From the NCBI RefSeq assembly GCF_016859285.1, contig NC_053400.1, forward strand, positions 26,603,501-26,667,500: a stretch of DNA of 64,000 nt, written 5' to 3'. The DNA comes from Xiphias gladius (lineage: Eukaryota > Chordata > Actinopteri > Istiophoriformes > Xiphiidae). Below are positions 11,353-24,110 of the stretch, piece by piece. The stretch's first letter is position 1; every line of letters begins with the position of its first letter. Position numbers and translations under genes: made by a program. The notes under the pieces were generated by a model. The model was not told the origin of the DNA. It worked only from the letters and a program-made list of their open reading frames with translations, and searched no databases.

Positions 11353-12359
11353 CCTAATGAACTGAAAAGTTAAAAAGACAAAGCAGCTATCTTGCATCTG
11401 GAACAGAATAAACAACCGCAAAAGGGATTCTTCCTAATGTGAGAACCAACAAACGCTGCTGATCCATAGACCATTACTATTACAACTTATAACACTTGTG
11501 GTACCGGAATGTAGTTTGAAGTAGTTAACCCTGATCATAAAGTAAGAGAGTGCCAGAGAGTGATGATAGCTGATTTGCATTAAACTCTTCTGACAACCCA
11601 GCTGTCAGAACGGAAAGGCAGTGTCAAGAATTTTTCAGGCAGTGATTTTGAAAAAGTCACACTTTGGTTCACAAAAAAAAAATCTCCAATAACAGAGAAC
11701 TCTTTCATTCCTCCTCACTTTGCATTGAATTATGTTGAATTATGCCCTATAAATATTCACACTCTGTATTCTGTATGTTCTGAGGAATTTTTGTCCCGTG
11801 CAATGATAGTTTTCACACACACTGATTCCTGTCTGCAGCCACACCCAGCAAATATAGAGTCAGCCTGGCTGCTCTCTCAAGTATGCTATCACTGTTAAAC
11901 CAAGAGAAACCCCTTGACACTGTGTATTCCACTACACTTGTTTCCACTATCAGTTTTTTTGCCCTTCTTTCTTCTCTTCGTTATTATCCACATTCTCCTC
12001 TCGCACATGTCCAAACACAGCCTCAACCTGCACTTATTCATGGATAATGTGTTGGTTTTTCACATTACATTTTATAGTCTTGATCAAGACAATAGCTACA
12101 TGAAACACAACCACTACAGCACTTTGCCTGTGCAGGGTTGAGACAAAACATTGAGTTTTCAATTTTTGTTGACCCAGACCACTGCACCCCATGTAACCCC
12201 ATGCAACCCTCAGCCCATTTGTTTCATCTCTTCTGCAAAGAAAATGGTGGTGACCAGTCTAAGCCGCTCTAACAGGTTTCTTTATGTACTATTTCATCTT
12301 GTGTACAGGATAGCATATATATATCAATAACTCGACTTCCACAACTTTTTTTTTTTTCT

Positions 12360-12640
12360 ATCCTCAGTCACACAGGTTGAGACACACATCTCCACTAGCC
12401 TTGCTGACATCGCCGGTTGGATGTCTGCCCACCACCTCAAACCTAGTCTCAACAATGCTGCGCTGCTTCTTTTCCCCTGGAAAGTCCTGCCCTCTGCAAG
12501 GCCCCTCCATCACTGCTGACAAGACCACGTTTACTCCAGAACAGACTGCCAAGATACTTTGTCTGCCTCAAGACAACCAACTGTCAGACAGCACCCAGAA
12601 TGCAACCACATTGCAATCCAACTGGTTTAGCTCTTAATAA
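12360..12640 (+). pseudogene. non-LTR retrotransposon reverse-transcriptase relic
   Basis: Plus-strand translation gives ISTSLADIAGWMSAHHLK, then after a frameshift FSPGKSCPLQGPSI and DNQL. This matches the post-catalytic part of fish CR1/L2/Rex1-like LINE reverse transcriptases (family pattern D..WM..H.L.LN..KTE.L). Two frames are needed and no flanking domains survive, so it is a dead fragment. Confidence 0.75.
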
Positions 12641-14354
12641 CCTCCACCCAATTCAACTTTTTCTAGTCAGTATCCTTAAAAAGCTTCTTCATTTTACTTT
12701 ATTTATGTCCTGTTTGGGCTACTCCATCAAAATATTGGAGGCTGAAACATCTGCAGTTTCATAACTTTCCCTCTCTTTCTCCTTTTGTAAATTCCCTTTC
12801 CCGCCTGCCCGTGGCATTCGTGCTTAATTTGAAATGCTTATGCATTCGTGTGAGAATTTAAAGAGATCTGCTTCCATACCTCCACATCATGGTCCATACT
12901 GTTTTTTGCTGGTTTTTTGCTCTGAAGCGCTCCTGGTCATCGCCTCACCAAGTCCCAACTCATCCTTCTGTTACCTGCGTCATCGGGGAAACAAACACTG
13001 TGCATTTTCATCTGAACGGGTGCTTTATTTCCCTTTTGACACGTTTGTGACCTCACTTTTGAATGTAAAAGAATTTTATACGCTGATGACAAAGTAATTT
13101 AGTAATAAGACCCAAATTCTCATGTTATTAATATAACACTCTCCCCTGACCTCTGTCATTAGTTGAATCACCATATTATTACTGTAAAAAATAACAGAAT
13201 GCAAGTACTTCTGCTTGTTTGCATTGTCTATATCATCCGTCATTCCTTGCTGTTGTATAAAATTACAAATATCTTGACCAGGCATCATCTGTGTTATGCA
13301 TAAACTCATATTAAGAAGACGCTCAATCGGAAACTACATGTATATGTCAAACAGGATGAATTCAAGATTCATGTCAAACCTCCGCTGTGGATTTACCAAT
13401 GTATTACTCTGTCACAGGCAACTGTCTTGACCTTCCATTTATATTTACAGCAGCTGGCCATCAAGTGTAACTTTCAGCTTTAGAACAGTCTCTTCCATCA
13501 TGAACTTTGTAACCTATTCGACATTCACATTTTTTCACACCTATTTCACAACTTTTCAGATTCTAATTGTCTCAAGCCCATTGGAGTAATTAATAATCAC
13601 AGTTACAGCCACATCACCTTCTTTTCCTTACTTAATATTTCTTCCTCCTGCTACTCTGTCAGAGTATTCTGTAAAAGTCCATTCCCTCTCTTTTGCTCTC
13701 TAACATTATTATTGTCTTGTCACTGAAACATTATTTGGGACTCTTGTACTCACATCAATTTGCTCCATAGTAATGGAAGTAATATAATAATGGACGTATT
13801 GGTGAGTACATTTGGTGATTTACGATTGTAAATGAGAACTGAAACTGGACTCGTAAGATAAGAACATCACTTACTGTAAATGGTATGTATGAGTAGAGAA
13901 GGAGTTGGCAGAAGAGAATAAGGTCCACGGGAAAGATTTAAAGGTCTTGAGTCAAGGAATGAGAGAGTCTGGGGGAGAGGGAGAGGGCAGAAGTAGCCAC
14001 TGTGGATTGGAGTGGATTGTTTTGACAGTAAGACAGCCTCTCCCTGGTCATCTTGGAGCCTCGACTCTCTCTTTCTGAGTGTAGCTGAGCTCAACCTCTG
14101 AAACATAAGCGTGACCTGGGCGTGAGGAGCTGAGATGGCGGTGAATAGCTGAGTGCTCGAGCGCGGAGTGGTACGGGGTGTATTGGTGGGAGTCTTTGAC
14201 ACCAAGAAACTCTTGACATTGGGCACCGGTGATGTTCAGCCACATACTGTACTCAGCGGACTGGTCTGACATTTTGGGAAAAATGCTCAGTTGCTTGCTT
14301 GCTGGGAGTCAGATGAAAAGATAACACTCTCATGTCAGCCAGCAGCCAATGCAT

Positions 14355-14565
14355 CTGCACGTATAGACACAGATACGGGCGGATGAACAAAATAACATGA
14401 GCACTTTATAATGCGATGCGATATACAAAGACAAAATACAGCCTTGAAAATTACAATAAAGTCAAATCAACACTGATTGTAATGAAAGTTTAATATTATA
14501 ATATTATAAACTACAAAAGGTAACTATACAGTTGACAAGACATTACCTCATCAGCAGGTTTCACT
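14355..14565 (-). repeat. repeat D, inverted copy
   Basis: Its reverse complement shares, in order, gatgaggtaatg, ccttttgtagtttataat, gttgatttgactt and cattataaagtg..atgttattttgt with 18438-18640. It abuts the TIR element copy that begins at about 14568. Confidence 0.6.
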
Positions 14566-14567
14566 AA

Positions 14568-15020
14568 ACTAATAGTCTAACATTTTGGGAAATATGTTTA
14601 TTTAATGTCTTGTTGAAAGTTAGACGAGAAGATCGATACTATACTCACATCTGTTCATTAAATAGGAAGCTACAGCCAGGAGATAGTCGGCTTGTTAAAT
14701 CTGTAATAAAACCAAAGTGTAAAAACATCACACTGCAGATTTACAGGTTTTTTTTACAAATTAACTAAACCAGATATTAACGTGTTAATTAGTGAGCTTT
14801 GGAGCTGCTGGTAATCAGATTTCTTTAAATCTTTGAATTGATCCGGGCCTGCTGTTTTTCCCCATTTCCAATCTTTAAGCAAAACTAACTGTCTTCTGGC
14901 TGTAACTTCATATTTATAGTACAGACTTTAGAGTGGTATCAATGTTCGCATTTAACACTTGACAAGAAAGCAAATAAGCTTATTTCCCAATATGCTGAAC
15001 AATTCCTTCAAGTACATTTT
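14568..15020 (-). repeat. TIR element (family B), second copy
   Basis: One end reads 'tctaacattttgggaaatat' and the other ends in 'gcttatttcccaatatgctg' and 'aacaattccttcaa', again inverted. Internal words such as 'gttagacgagaagatcgata', 'gaagctacagccaggaga' and 'acgtgttaattagtgagctt' match the copy at 17243-18431. A further end fragment lies at 14253-14345. Confidence 0.65.
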
Positions 15021-16455
15021 AGAGGTATTTCTGTAGTATTTTTTATTTTATGCAACTTATTCTCCTAGTCCATTACATTCAGATGGAAATATATTTCTTT
15101 TTCCCCTATTAATTTATCTGACAGCTGCAGATAGTAGATATCAGCACTTAAGACAAGCGTACAGATACACGTACACTCAAACATAACACTCACAAACAGA
15201 CACACCACATTGTTGTCAGAGTGTTGTCAGCTGAGTGTACTTCAGGATTGTTTCTCGTCAAGTTTCAAGTCATGGGCTGGGTTTGAATAGTCAAAAAAAT
15301 TACGCCCTATGTCCTTTCCTAACCACTTTTCCTTGACCTCGATGGAAAATGTCACGAGTTCAAGGAAAGATGCGAATAAGAATTCATTAGGACTTAGGAA
15401 AACACAGCCTCGGTGATAAGAGAATCCGACTGCACTTACACCAGGCTGAGTAACTATGCAACGGTGGATGTTATTGACGTGGGTTGCTTTAAATGCTGCT
15501 GCCGCAAGGAATTGTGGGACGGCATTATCTCTTTTCCTTTCCTAAAGGATGGTCCCATGTACCCTATGCTAAAAGAGATAAGAGAGCAAGCACTGAAGCA
15601 CCTTTCCTTAGCATGTAGAGAATGCGACCAGGACTCATAACGGCTGCCACCCGTTACTTCCGGGTCATTTCAGTCAGGAACCTTCCTGAGCAAAAAAAGA
15701 CTATTGAGCGGCAGCCCTGGTTCTCATCAACAAGACGTAGAATGGGAGAAAGGTGATGCCAGGAAGTGCAGGGTCGCCCTCTTCTCTTCCTTGAGACAGA
15801 GGAGGTGTCATTTACAGCAAGACACCACCTCCCCACCACAACGCACCCTCCTTCTTTCACCCCATCCTTTTCTCAGTTAACCTCCTTACTCTTACTAACC
15901 GAGCGTGGGTTTCATTTTAGGGAATGTTTACTCCTCTGGCCTGAAATGGCTGAACTAAAAAGCCCTGAAATAGCAAGACTGAAACAGAAGCTAGAAAAAA
16001 AACATTTTTTACAGTGTAGTCTGATTGTTTCTGTGGAGTATTTCAATACAAAAGAAATATCCCTCAGACAAACAAGTTATTGTCATTTAATAATAACACA
16101 ACTCACGTTCTATAATTGACTTCTTTCTTGCTTTAATTTTCACAGTGACGGAAGCTAATTTTTTCCTTGCAGCGTCACAAATATTCTTTCACCAACTCAT
16201 TATCATGTGCTTCATATATATATCCCAGGGCCTTTTTAATAGCTTAGATTAAGACTGTCTCTCACTGTGCTATGAGCAGTAACTGTAGCGAGACTTTCTC
16301 ACACTGTGTGTTGTCTTTGGCTCCAGCAGCCACAGTTCATTTCCTTTTGTCTTCTGCAGCACAACCGCTGCCAATATTCATGTGAAATATTTCAAGAAAA
16401 TGAGCTGCAGCAGAAATGAGTCTCCCCATTTTGCCCCTCCTCTCTCTCACTCTTT

Positions 16456-16458
<3 letters not shown>

Positions 16459-16491
<33 letters not shown>
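16459..16491. repeat. (AC)n microsatellite
   Basis: Perfect AC run of about 33 bases in intergenic DNA, preceded by a CT-rich stretch. Confidence 0.96.
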
Positions 16492-16492
<1 letters not shown>

Positions 16493-17242
16493 CTCTATGT
16501 GTGCGTGTGTAATAAGGTTACTTGTGATTTTGCTGTTTGGCCTCCATTGCTTTTTTGTCATGAGGAGATTGTAATGATGGAATTATATCAAGTGTTTGGG
16601 CTTGGCTGTCTATTATCCCATATGGTCTCCTTCACTAAAATACATTACATATATTGTATACAGTACACTGCTGGAGCACAAAATCAAACATAACCACAAA
16701 ATAACTTTGAGGAATCCCTTTTTGCCTCCAAATGGATCATTTTCCTTGTGTGTACCTAGGCGCTGCATGAACTCGTTTCCCTTATAAATTGTTTATCCAG
16801 AAGAACAGAATAAAAATTCTTTGGGCTATAAAGGGTTGTAATAAGTCCCTGTCATGGTGAGGATGCCTCTTTTAAGCAACAGCTATAAGGAGGAGGAGAG
16901 GAGAAAGACAGGGTTGACCGTATGAGTCATCTCTGAGTGTCTGAGTTTAATAGCTGGTGTACTCAGTCTGGATGTTTTTTGGCCACTCTGTGCCTTGGGC
17001 GTCATTCCTGATTGAGAAAACAGGACATAGCATCAGAACGCCCCCCATGAATGGAGAAAAGTAGTGAGAAAGCCCCTCGCATCCCAGATCCTGAATGTAA
17101 TCCCTACTAAGAGCTTGTTTTCATGGGAGTAATAAACACTCTTAAATCTGCAAGTATAAACACCCAAGACTGTATGCCCATAAAGTTTGTGGGTGTACGG
17201 AGTTTAATACACATATGCACCCAATGTACCAATAGAACAGAC

Positions 17243-18431
17243 TTTAAAGGAATAGGCTGAGAATTTGGAAATACACTTATCTCTTTTTTTGCAGAGAGTT
17301 ACATGAGAAGATTGATACCACTTGTTTCTGTCTGTTAATTATTGTATAAAGCTACAGACGGGCAGTCGGTTAGATTAGCTTAGTTTAAAGTAGTGGAAAA
17401 AGGTGGCGACGGCTAGCCTGGCTCTATCCAAAGGTAACAAACTCCATCTACCAACATCTCTAAAACTCACTAATTAACGCATTATATCTTGTTTGTTTAA
17501 TCCATACAAACACCGAAGTGTAGAATGACAAATGTTGATTGTGCTGGGATTATGTGCTTGACTTTTTGTGGACCAGGAGCAGTGGCTTATTGGAGTCTCT
17601 GGTGCTTACCTGGCAACCTCACAGCAACAAGACTATGGATTAAACAAATAAAACATATGTTTCAATTGGTTACCTATGGTGTAGGTTTCGATTCGTAGTT
17701 CAGCGTCAGATTTTCCCTGTTGATGTCACCACCATATTTAACCACTACATGGGGCTTTAAACATATTCTTTGCAGTAACGTTGTTTATATTCTTTTATTT
17801 AGTTTGTATTATAGTGACAGTGAGCTGTGACTTATCGAACTGGCGTTACATTTAGGTATCTTCTTCATTACTCAAAAAGAGACTAGTGCCGTGCAATAGC
17901 TGTATTTATGTTCGTCCATTCGCTGTAGTGAGCTGAAATCGTGGTGAGCAGAAGGTTGGCAGTGGGGATGGCTTTGTAAACATGTGTTCACTGTCAACAA
18001 TCACGGTGTCCTGGGCTGTGGACCTTTGCTGCATGCCATAACCCTCTGTCTGCACTTGTTTCATGTCTGCCTCTCCCTGACAAATCACAGTTGTTGCAAT
18101 CTCCATGTGGTATCGGCGTAACCGCTGTAGCCTAAGCATAGTTATATTATGCAGAAGCTTTGGAGTCTGTGAACATAGCCGCCCTCGCTACCATATGCCC
18201 TTAACTCACAGCTATAAACTGGGCTGTAGAGGTGGCACAGGCTGATTTTTTAACCGTTTGGAATGACCAGGCTAGCTGTTTCCCACTCTTTCTAGTCTTT
18301 AAACTAAGCTAAGCTAACCATCTCCTGTAACTTCAGATTTAACAGACATGAGAGCTGTATCAATCGTCTCATCTAACTCTCAGCAACATAGCAAATAAGT
18401 GTACTTCCCAAAATGAACTATTGCCTTTAAT
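17243..18431 (+). mobile_element. TIR-bounded non-autonomous element (family B)
   Basis: The left end (ttaaaggaataggctgagaa..ggaaatacacttat) and right end (aagtgtacttcccaaaatga..attgcctttaa) are imperfect inverted repeats of about 37 bases. Internal words (gagttacatgagaagattga, agcttagtttaaag, gctagcctggctctatcca, ctcactaattaacgca) are those of an abundant teleost repeat. No transposase frame is present, so it would be a MITE-like passenger. The middle third (about 17660-18240) is not shared with the shorter copy at 14.6 kb and may be a separate insertion. Confidence 0.65.
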
Positions 18432-18437
18432 GAAGCC

Positions 18438-18640
18438 CACTGATGAGGTAATGCCCTGTTGAAATACTATTACCCTGCAATGAATGCAATCAACCTTTTG
18501 TAGTTTATAATATATTTTCATACACATGGCGTTGATTGAACTTCATGATCATTTTTGAAGCTTCAGTTTTAATGCATTATAAGGTGTTAATGTTATTTTG
18601 TCCACACCCTGAGTCTGAATACACACAGATTTATTCAGGG
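18438..18640 (+). repeat. repeat D, direct copy
   Basis: Begins directly after the right TIR of the family B element and matches the reverse complement of 14355-14565 across the junction. This suggests B and D form one composite unit. Confidence 0.6.
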
Positions 18641-19080
18641 TATGTCCCCTGTGGGGCACAGTGGAGAGTTTGTGGATTTTTGGCTTGAGTCATGCATCCA
18701 GGCTGGTCCAGGCTGCCCACTTATCTTCCCTCCACATGTGATTTACGCAGAGTCACGGTCCCCCCACACAAATCTGACCATCTTAGGGATGGAAAACATT
18801 CCCTGTTGAGTTTTCCCACCAGGGGTTTGCCGTCACCATCTGTAAAGGACACTCAGCAAAGATGTAGAGACCCATAAACACACTCCACTCAAATAGACAA
18901 ATAGAGAAATATATTAGTATACACACTACTCCAGTATTAATGTGATTAGTTTATGCTAGGGCATCGTCCTTTCACTGTAGGGAGAACAGAAGCAGATGTG
19001 AAGAGGGTGACAGAGAGAGGGATTATCAACAAAGATGCAGTAGGTGAAAAGATGCCTGTGATGGAATAGAGGACACAGAG

Positions 19081-19440
19081 CTTATTTTGGCCTGATGTGG
19101 TGAAAGATGATGAGTACAACCACCAAAATTATTACAGTTATTCCTGAGGGGAACACGGATGTCTGTACCAAATCTGTTGCCAATCCATCTGGAAGATGTT
19201 GAGATATCTCACTGGGAACTGAAAACTTTGACCTGCTGACGGCTTTGTATGAAAAGTCAAGGCATCCTAAAGGTCAGGAGGATTCATATTCTGGGAACCA
19301 TGAATGTCTATAAAAAATTTCATGACAATTCATCTTATAGTTAAGAGATAGAGAGTTATAGAGATATTTAAGTCTGGATGAAAAGTGGTGGACCAACTGA
19401 CCAACTGAATGACACTGCCGTCCCCCAGAGCTTGAACATT
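19081..19440 (+). repeat. repeat C, copy 1
   Basis: Contains 'atgtctgtaccaaatctgtt', 'gccaatccatctggaagatg', 'ttgagatatctcactgg' and 'gtggtggaccaactgaccaa'. A related copy is at 37700-38140. Confidence 0.6.
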
Positions 19441-20235
19441 CGAAGGTGACAAAATACGGAAATTACCATAAAGCAATGTTATTGCACCAGATAAGATTTT
19501 TTTTGGTTTGTTTTATATGTTATATGGGCTATGCAAGAACAAATGTATTCCATTTTCTTGCCAAAAAGGGATACACAGACAAAGGATTGTACATTATGTA
19601 ATCCTGCATAGTGTTGTTTGGGGTCAGTTAGAACCCAGAGGAATCAAATTCCCTCTTATGAACAATAAAACTCCAATAAAAGAAATCCAAATAGACTACT
19701 TTGGAATTTGGAAGGCGTAGTAGTGTAAAAAGTACAGTTAACACCAATCAAAGTTATAGAGCATATGAACATCCATATTTTAAAGACATTATGCATAATT
19801 TTCCATTGCTTCTGAAACATGTCATTAGTTCAAAATCTTATTTATGTTCAATTTTCAGAAAAGTAGGAAAAGTCATGAAGTATCAAGGAGATAAAATAAT
19901 ATTTAGCATGTTTCTTCGGTGAAGAGGCCCAGGGTTTCCAGGACAGCAAACAGATAATCCAGAATGACAAAGATTCACTGAATCATGCCTCCTGGTGTTT
20001 GCTAAAATCTAAGTGTTGATCTCCGCCTCGGCTTGAAATCCAGGGGAGACTTGTGAGCTGCTGGCCAAAGCATGAGGGAACGGCAGAGGAATGGAGAACG
20101 AAAAGAGACCAACACTGGAGGAAAAGTCGCCTTTTGAAGTTGGCCAACAGAAAAGTTTTGATTCAAGTCTCCCACATCTGTCTGCTGCCTCGTGCAAGAA
20201 TCCTGGAATCCCCCGCCCCCTCATCATCACCATGT

Positions 20236-20237
20236 CA

Positions 20238-20286
<49 letters not shown>

Positions 20287-20385
20287 AAACACACAAACAA
20301 ACACACCCACATACACAAAAACACACAAACACACAAACACACGAACACACAGACACACAAACAAACACACGCACACACACACACG
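20236..20385. repeat. (AC)n microsatellite with degenerate AC/AAC tail
   Basis: A perfect AC core (about 20246-20280) passes into about 100 bases of interrupted acacaa/acacac units, suggesting an old expanding array. Confidence 0.95.
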
Positions 20386-21882
20386 AATGCAGACTTGCTT
20401 CTAATCCACCAACACAGAGCATGAAAACAAATACTTTCAGGGAAGTTCTTAAGCCAAGTGGCAGATAAGCATGGTTGCTAACTGAACATGAACATGCACA
20501 CACACAGCATACACACACATGCTCACAAAGTCATACACTTGGAGCAGAAGCTAATGGCATGAACTGACACTGACCTAGTTTCCAGCGGGGCAACGATAAA
20601 GAGAGAGTGGAAAGCTGAAGATTTGGAAGAGGTAAAGAAACTCCAGGGCATGTTGTGCTTGAGGACACAGTGTATTGTGCATGTGTGCGCGTGTGTGTGT
20701 ATCAGTGTGTTTCCACTCAAAAAGGCCTGCCAACAGCCAACAGTCCACACGCCCATCGGAGCTTCAGAGACAAGCCGTCATGCTAAGCCGGGGTAGAGGG
20801 CTGAGGCCTGAGAGCAGAGGGAGGTAAAGGCTCAAGCAGAGCACCGCTGAGGAGCGAGGCGATCACTGCGGAGGTTACACACACACACACACTCGCCTAT
20901 TCTGCACCGACTCTGGCCAACAGAAACTCACTGTATACTCATTTAACAGGGACTCTTGGCTCGCTCTTCTCCAAAGCATGCCCTCACTGGTTCCTGACTT
21001 GTGGAAACAGGAAACAGAACCAAGCGCAGGCACAGAACCAGTTGGTCCCTTTGTTCGTGTGCATATGTTTGCAAACCTCACCTGACTCACGTCTCCTCCT
21101 CCACATGTCTCTGGAGGAACATACGTGTAGATTTTGGCATGTCAGTAAATGCTGCAACACGGCTCAGTCAGTGGCCAAGTCTTGTTTTGTTTCCTCCCAG
21201 ATTTGAACTCTGTGTGACTCTGATAACATTGAAACAGGGAACAATTTCATGCTCTTGTACTTTGGGCGCTTTGTGCGACTTTAATTGTTCCATTAAGGCG
21301 CTTCAGGGTCTGGGAATGCTTTGTCATATGCGCACTGTGTGTGTGTATGTGTGTCTTAAGTTAATGCCCTCGAGCTCATCAGCACTCAAGTTTATTCTGT
21401 AAAGGAATTCAAAGAGTTCAGGCTATTTACTTCTCTGGATCTGAACCAAAGCCACAGGACCTGAAGGTTAGACCGAATGTTTATCATGTCCTGTTTCAGA
21501 GGCTGTCATGTCACCGGCTGGGTCAAAGAAATGCACAACACATGCACTAACACAAATGCACACACAACAGGTGGTTGCATAGATTAAGTATCTAAGTATC
21601 TACTGTAGTTTTAGCTGCAGCCTTTTCATTTTGCAGAGCCTCTGATAATTAAGCTACTGATAAAATGATGTTTGACCTGAAGGCTCGTCACACTGTGGAG
21701 GGGAGGGGGGGGGGGGAGTCATGTTTTGTCTCTGCACTTATCCCTGGTGCCAATGACTTAATCAGTGATGTGCTTTAAGCAGATCGTAAAATAAAATTAG
21801 TTAACATATTATTATTAGTATATATAATTTGGTTTACATGCTTCCAAAAGTTATAGAGTGTATTTATAGATATTGTAAGTGA

Positions 21883-22190
21883 GGCTGTAACTAATGATTG
21901 TTTTCATTATTGATTAATTAGTGTATTATTGTCTCGATTAATCAATAAATCTTTTGGTCTTTAAAATGTCAGAAAATATAGCAAAATACATGTCACAATA
22001 TTCCTCAAACTCAAGTTGGCGTATTCAGATTTCTTGATTTGTCCGGCCAACAGTCCAAAACCTAAATAAGAAAGAATAAGAAAACACTAGTGAATATTTA
22101 TACAGAAAAAAGCTGCACCCAGTGAATTCTGGGCATATGGTTGCTGTTTCATTTTCTGTCATCTAATCAATTATTCTAGAAATTGTTTCC
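21883..22190 (+). repeat. R1 repeat, copy 3
   Basis: Shares gtaactaatgattgttttca, taaaatgtcagaaaata and 'ccaacagtccaaaacc' with the R1 family; its 3' part is degraded. Confidence 0.6.
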
Positions 22191-23904
22191 ACTGTAACGG
22201 GAAAAGTTTTGTAATATGTGGAACAGTATTTCAAATGCTTTATCTAGGTTGCAGTTACTATATGTTATGTAGAAAAAGTGGTTATCCACTGTGACCATTA
22301 TAATCTGTTTCATTTGTATGGACATACAGCGAAGGTACTAAGCCCACATAATTGCCGAAAATAAAGCAAATCCAAATAGTCACTTAACCTTTAACTCTGT
22401 AAGTTAAAAATGATTTTAAAATCGCTTGCTTAATGCAGAAAAATTAAAAGATCCATTGACATGAATACACATTGTATTCATAGCTTAAATGTTTCAGCAC
22501 TGTGTTAAGTGGAATACCAACAGTCATCTCTTTGCGCTCATCTGAATGAACTGGATTTCATTGACAAAATTAGCATCAGGTTAATAGAATTTTTTTTCCC
22601 CCAAATGGACAGCATTGGTTTATTATCGCACAAAGGCCGTGACAACGAGAATCCCTTACAAATTGACCCGGCCTATAGTCCTCCCCAAACTGCTTGTACA
22701 GTAACACCACACGGGCTTCCAGCTGCTGCTTTGACATTAATGATGGATCAGAGGTCAGACGGTGACCTCACAGGTTTGACAACATGTGATCATCAGCAGG
22801 CCTCACGAGTGTGAAAGAATGGCATCACACACTAGGTCATTGTTGTTCTTGGTGAGTTGTTTTGGGCGAGGTCTGTGTGACTCAGAGAAAATCCAGAGGG
22901 ATGTAATAGAAGCATGAAAATGACTTCACTTGGTTGAAAAATCACTTAATTTCCCGGCTATGGTAGCTTTCATGTTAATAGATGAAAGTTATATCTGATT
23001 TTTAGTTTGGGGAGAGACACTTTCAGTCTCTGTTTATTTACTGACTGAATCAGATAAAATGCAGATGTCATATTTAACTTGGGCAGAGAGTGTGTAGGAA
23101 AGAGCAGAGATAACATTTCAAGCATGTTCATTTCCTGTTCTAAGTAACAGACCAGAGATGCCTGCTTTTTGACACCCCGAACGCTAGCTCTGTGATTACA
23201 TCTGACAGAATTATCTGGACAGAATGGCTTGAAGTGTTGTTTTTCTTTAGATACCCTCTCAGTGTTTATCTTTTTCGTGTCAGTCCTAAGCAGAGCTGTT
23301 TGTTTCCCCCACCAGCTGCCAGTGCTTGCCTGATCTCAGCCTAACAAGCTGCGTTGAGGTTGATTAATGTGGGTGAGACCCTCCAAGCGCTCTCTCAGAG
23401 GATGACGAGGGCCACAGCCCGAAAAACAGTCAACTGCATACTTTCAGCACACTGTCATCTTTTACTTCAGCAAAATCTGAAAGTGACAGACTGCTGAAAA
23501 CTCAGGGAGAAGTATCTCGGCAATTATTATTGGCGGTTTACTACCAGTCGATATCACTGCTCTTTCAGACATGCGTCCGTTTCGAGGACACTGAAATAAC
23601 CAGTGAGATGCAGGAGGTCATTGTATTTTAAACCAGTGGTTTGAGCATATATGTATAAGTGTAAATACATATATTTGCTATACTGCATCACGTAAATGTT
23701 ACTGCATGTTATTACGGAGAAATGCAACGGCCGCATAAAGAAATGGAGAATTTTAGAAGTCAAGCCAGAGAGCATTTGACCAATCAAGTGAGCATATTAC
23801 GAAGGGGAAATAGCTCTTATAAAGACTGATAGCACCATCTTGTGGCTCTAAGAATCTGGGCGATTAGAAAAGTTTAAAATGTGACTATTTTTCCATGTGC
23901 GAGT

Positions 23905-24110
23905 TCTAAGGGCAACGACTAACCCGACTATTATTTTATGGATCATCGTCGTTTAATTGTTTCGTCTATAAAATGCCAGAAAATGGTCAACAATTCTGAT
24001 CACAACTTCTCATAGACCAAGGTGACGTCTTCAAGTGATTGTTTTGTCTGGACAACTGTTTAAAATCCAACGAGATTTAGTTTCCTATCATATATCAATC
24101 ATCATATCAT
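23905..24110 (+). repeat. R1 repeat, copy 4
   Basis: Shares 'caacgactaacccgactatt', 'tctataaaatgccagaaaa', 'aaggtgacgtcttcaa' and 'aaaatccaacgagatttag' with the family; the 3' half is missing. Confidence 0.6.

Noticed and set aside
15290..15640. A possible gene at 15413-15640 (75 codons)
   Set aside because: Single frame without homology or splice context; the sequence style (cctttcctaaccactt..ggacttagga) suggests a dispersed repeat, but I could not define its ends.
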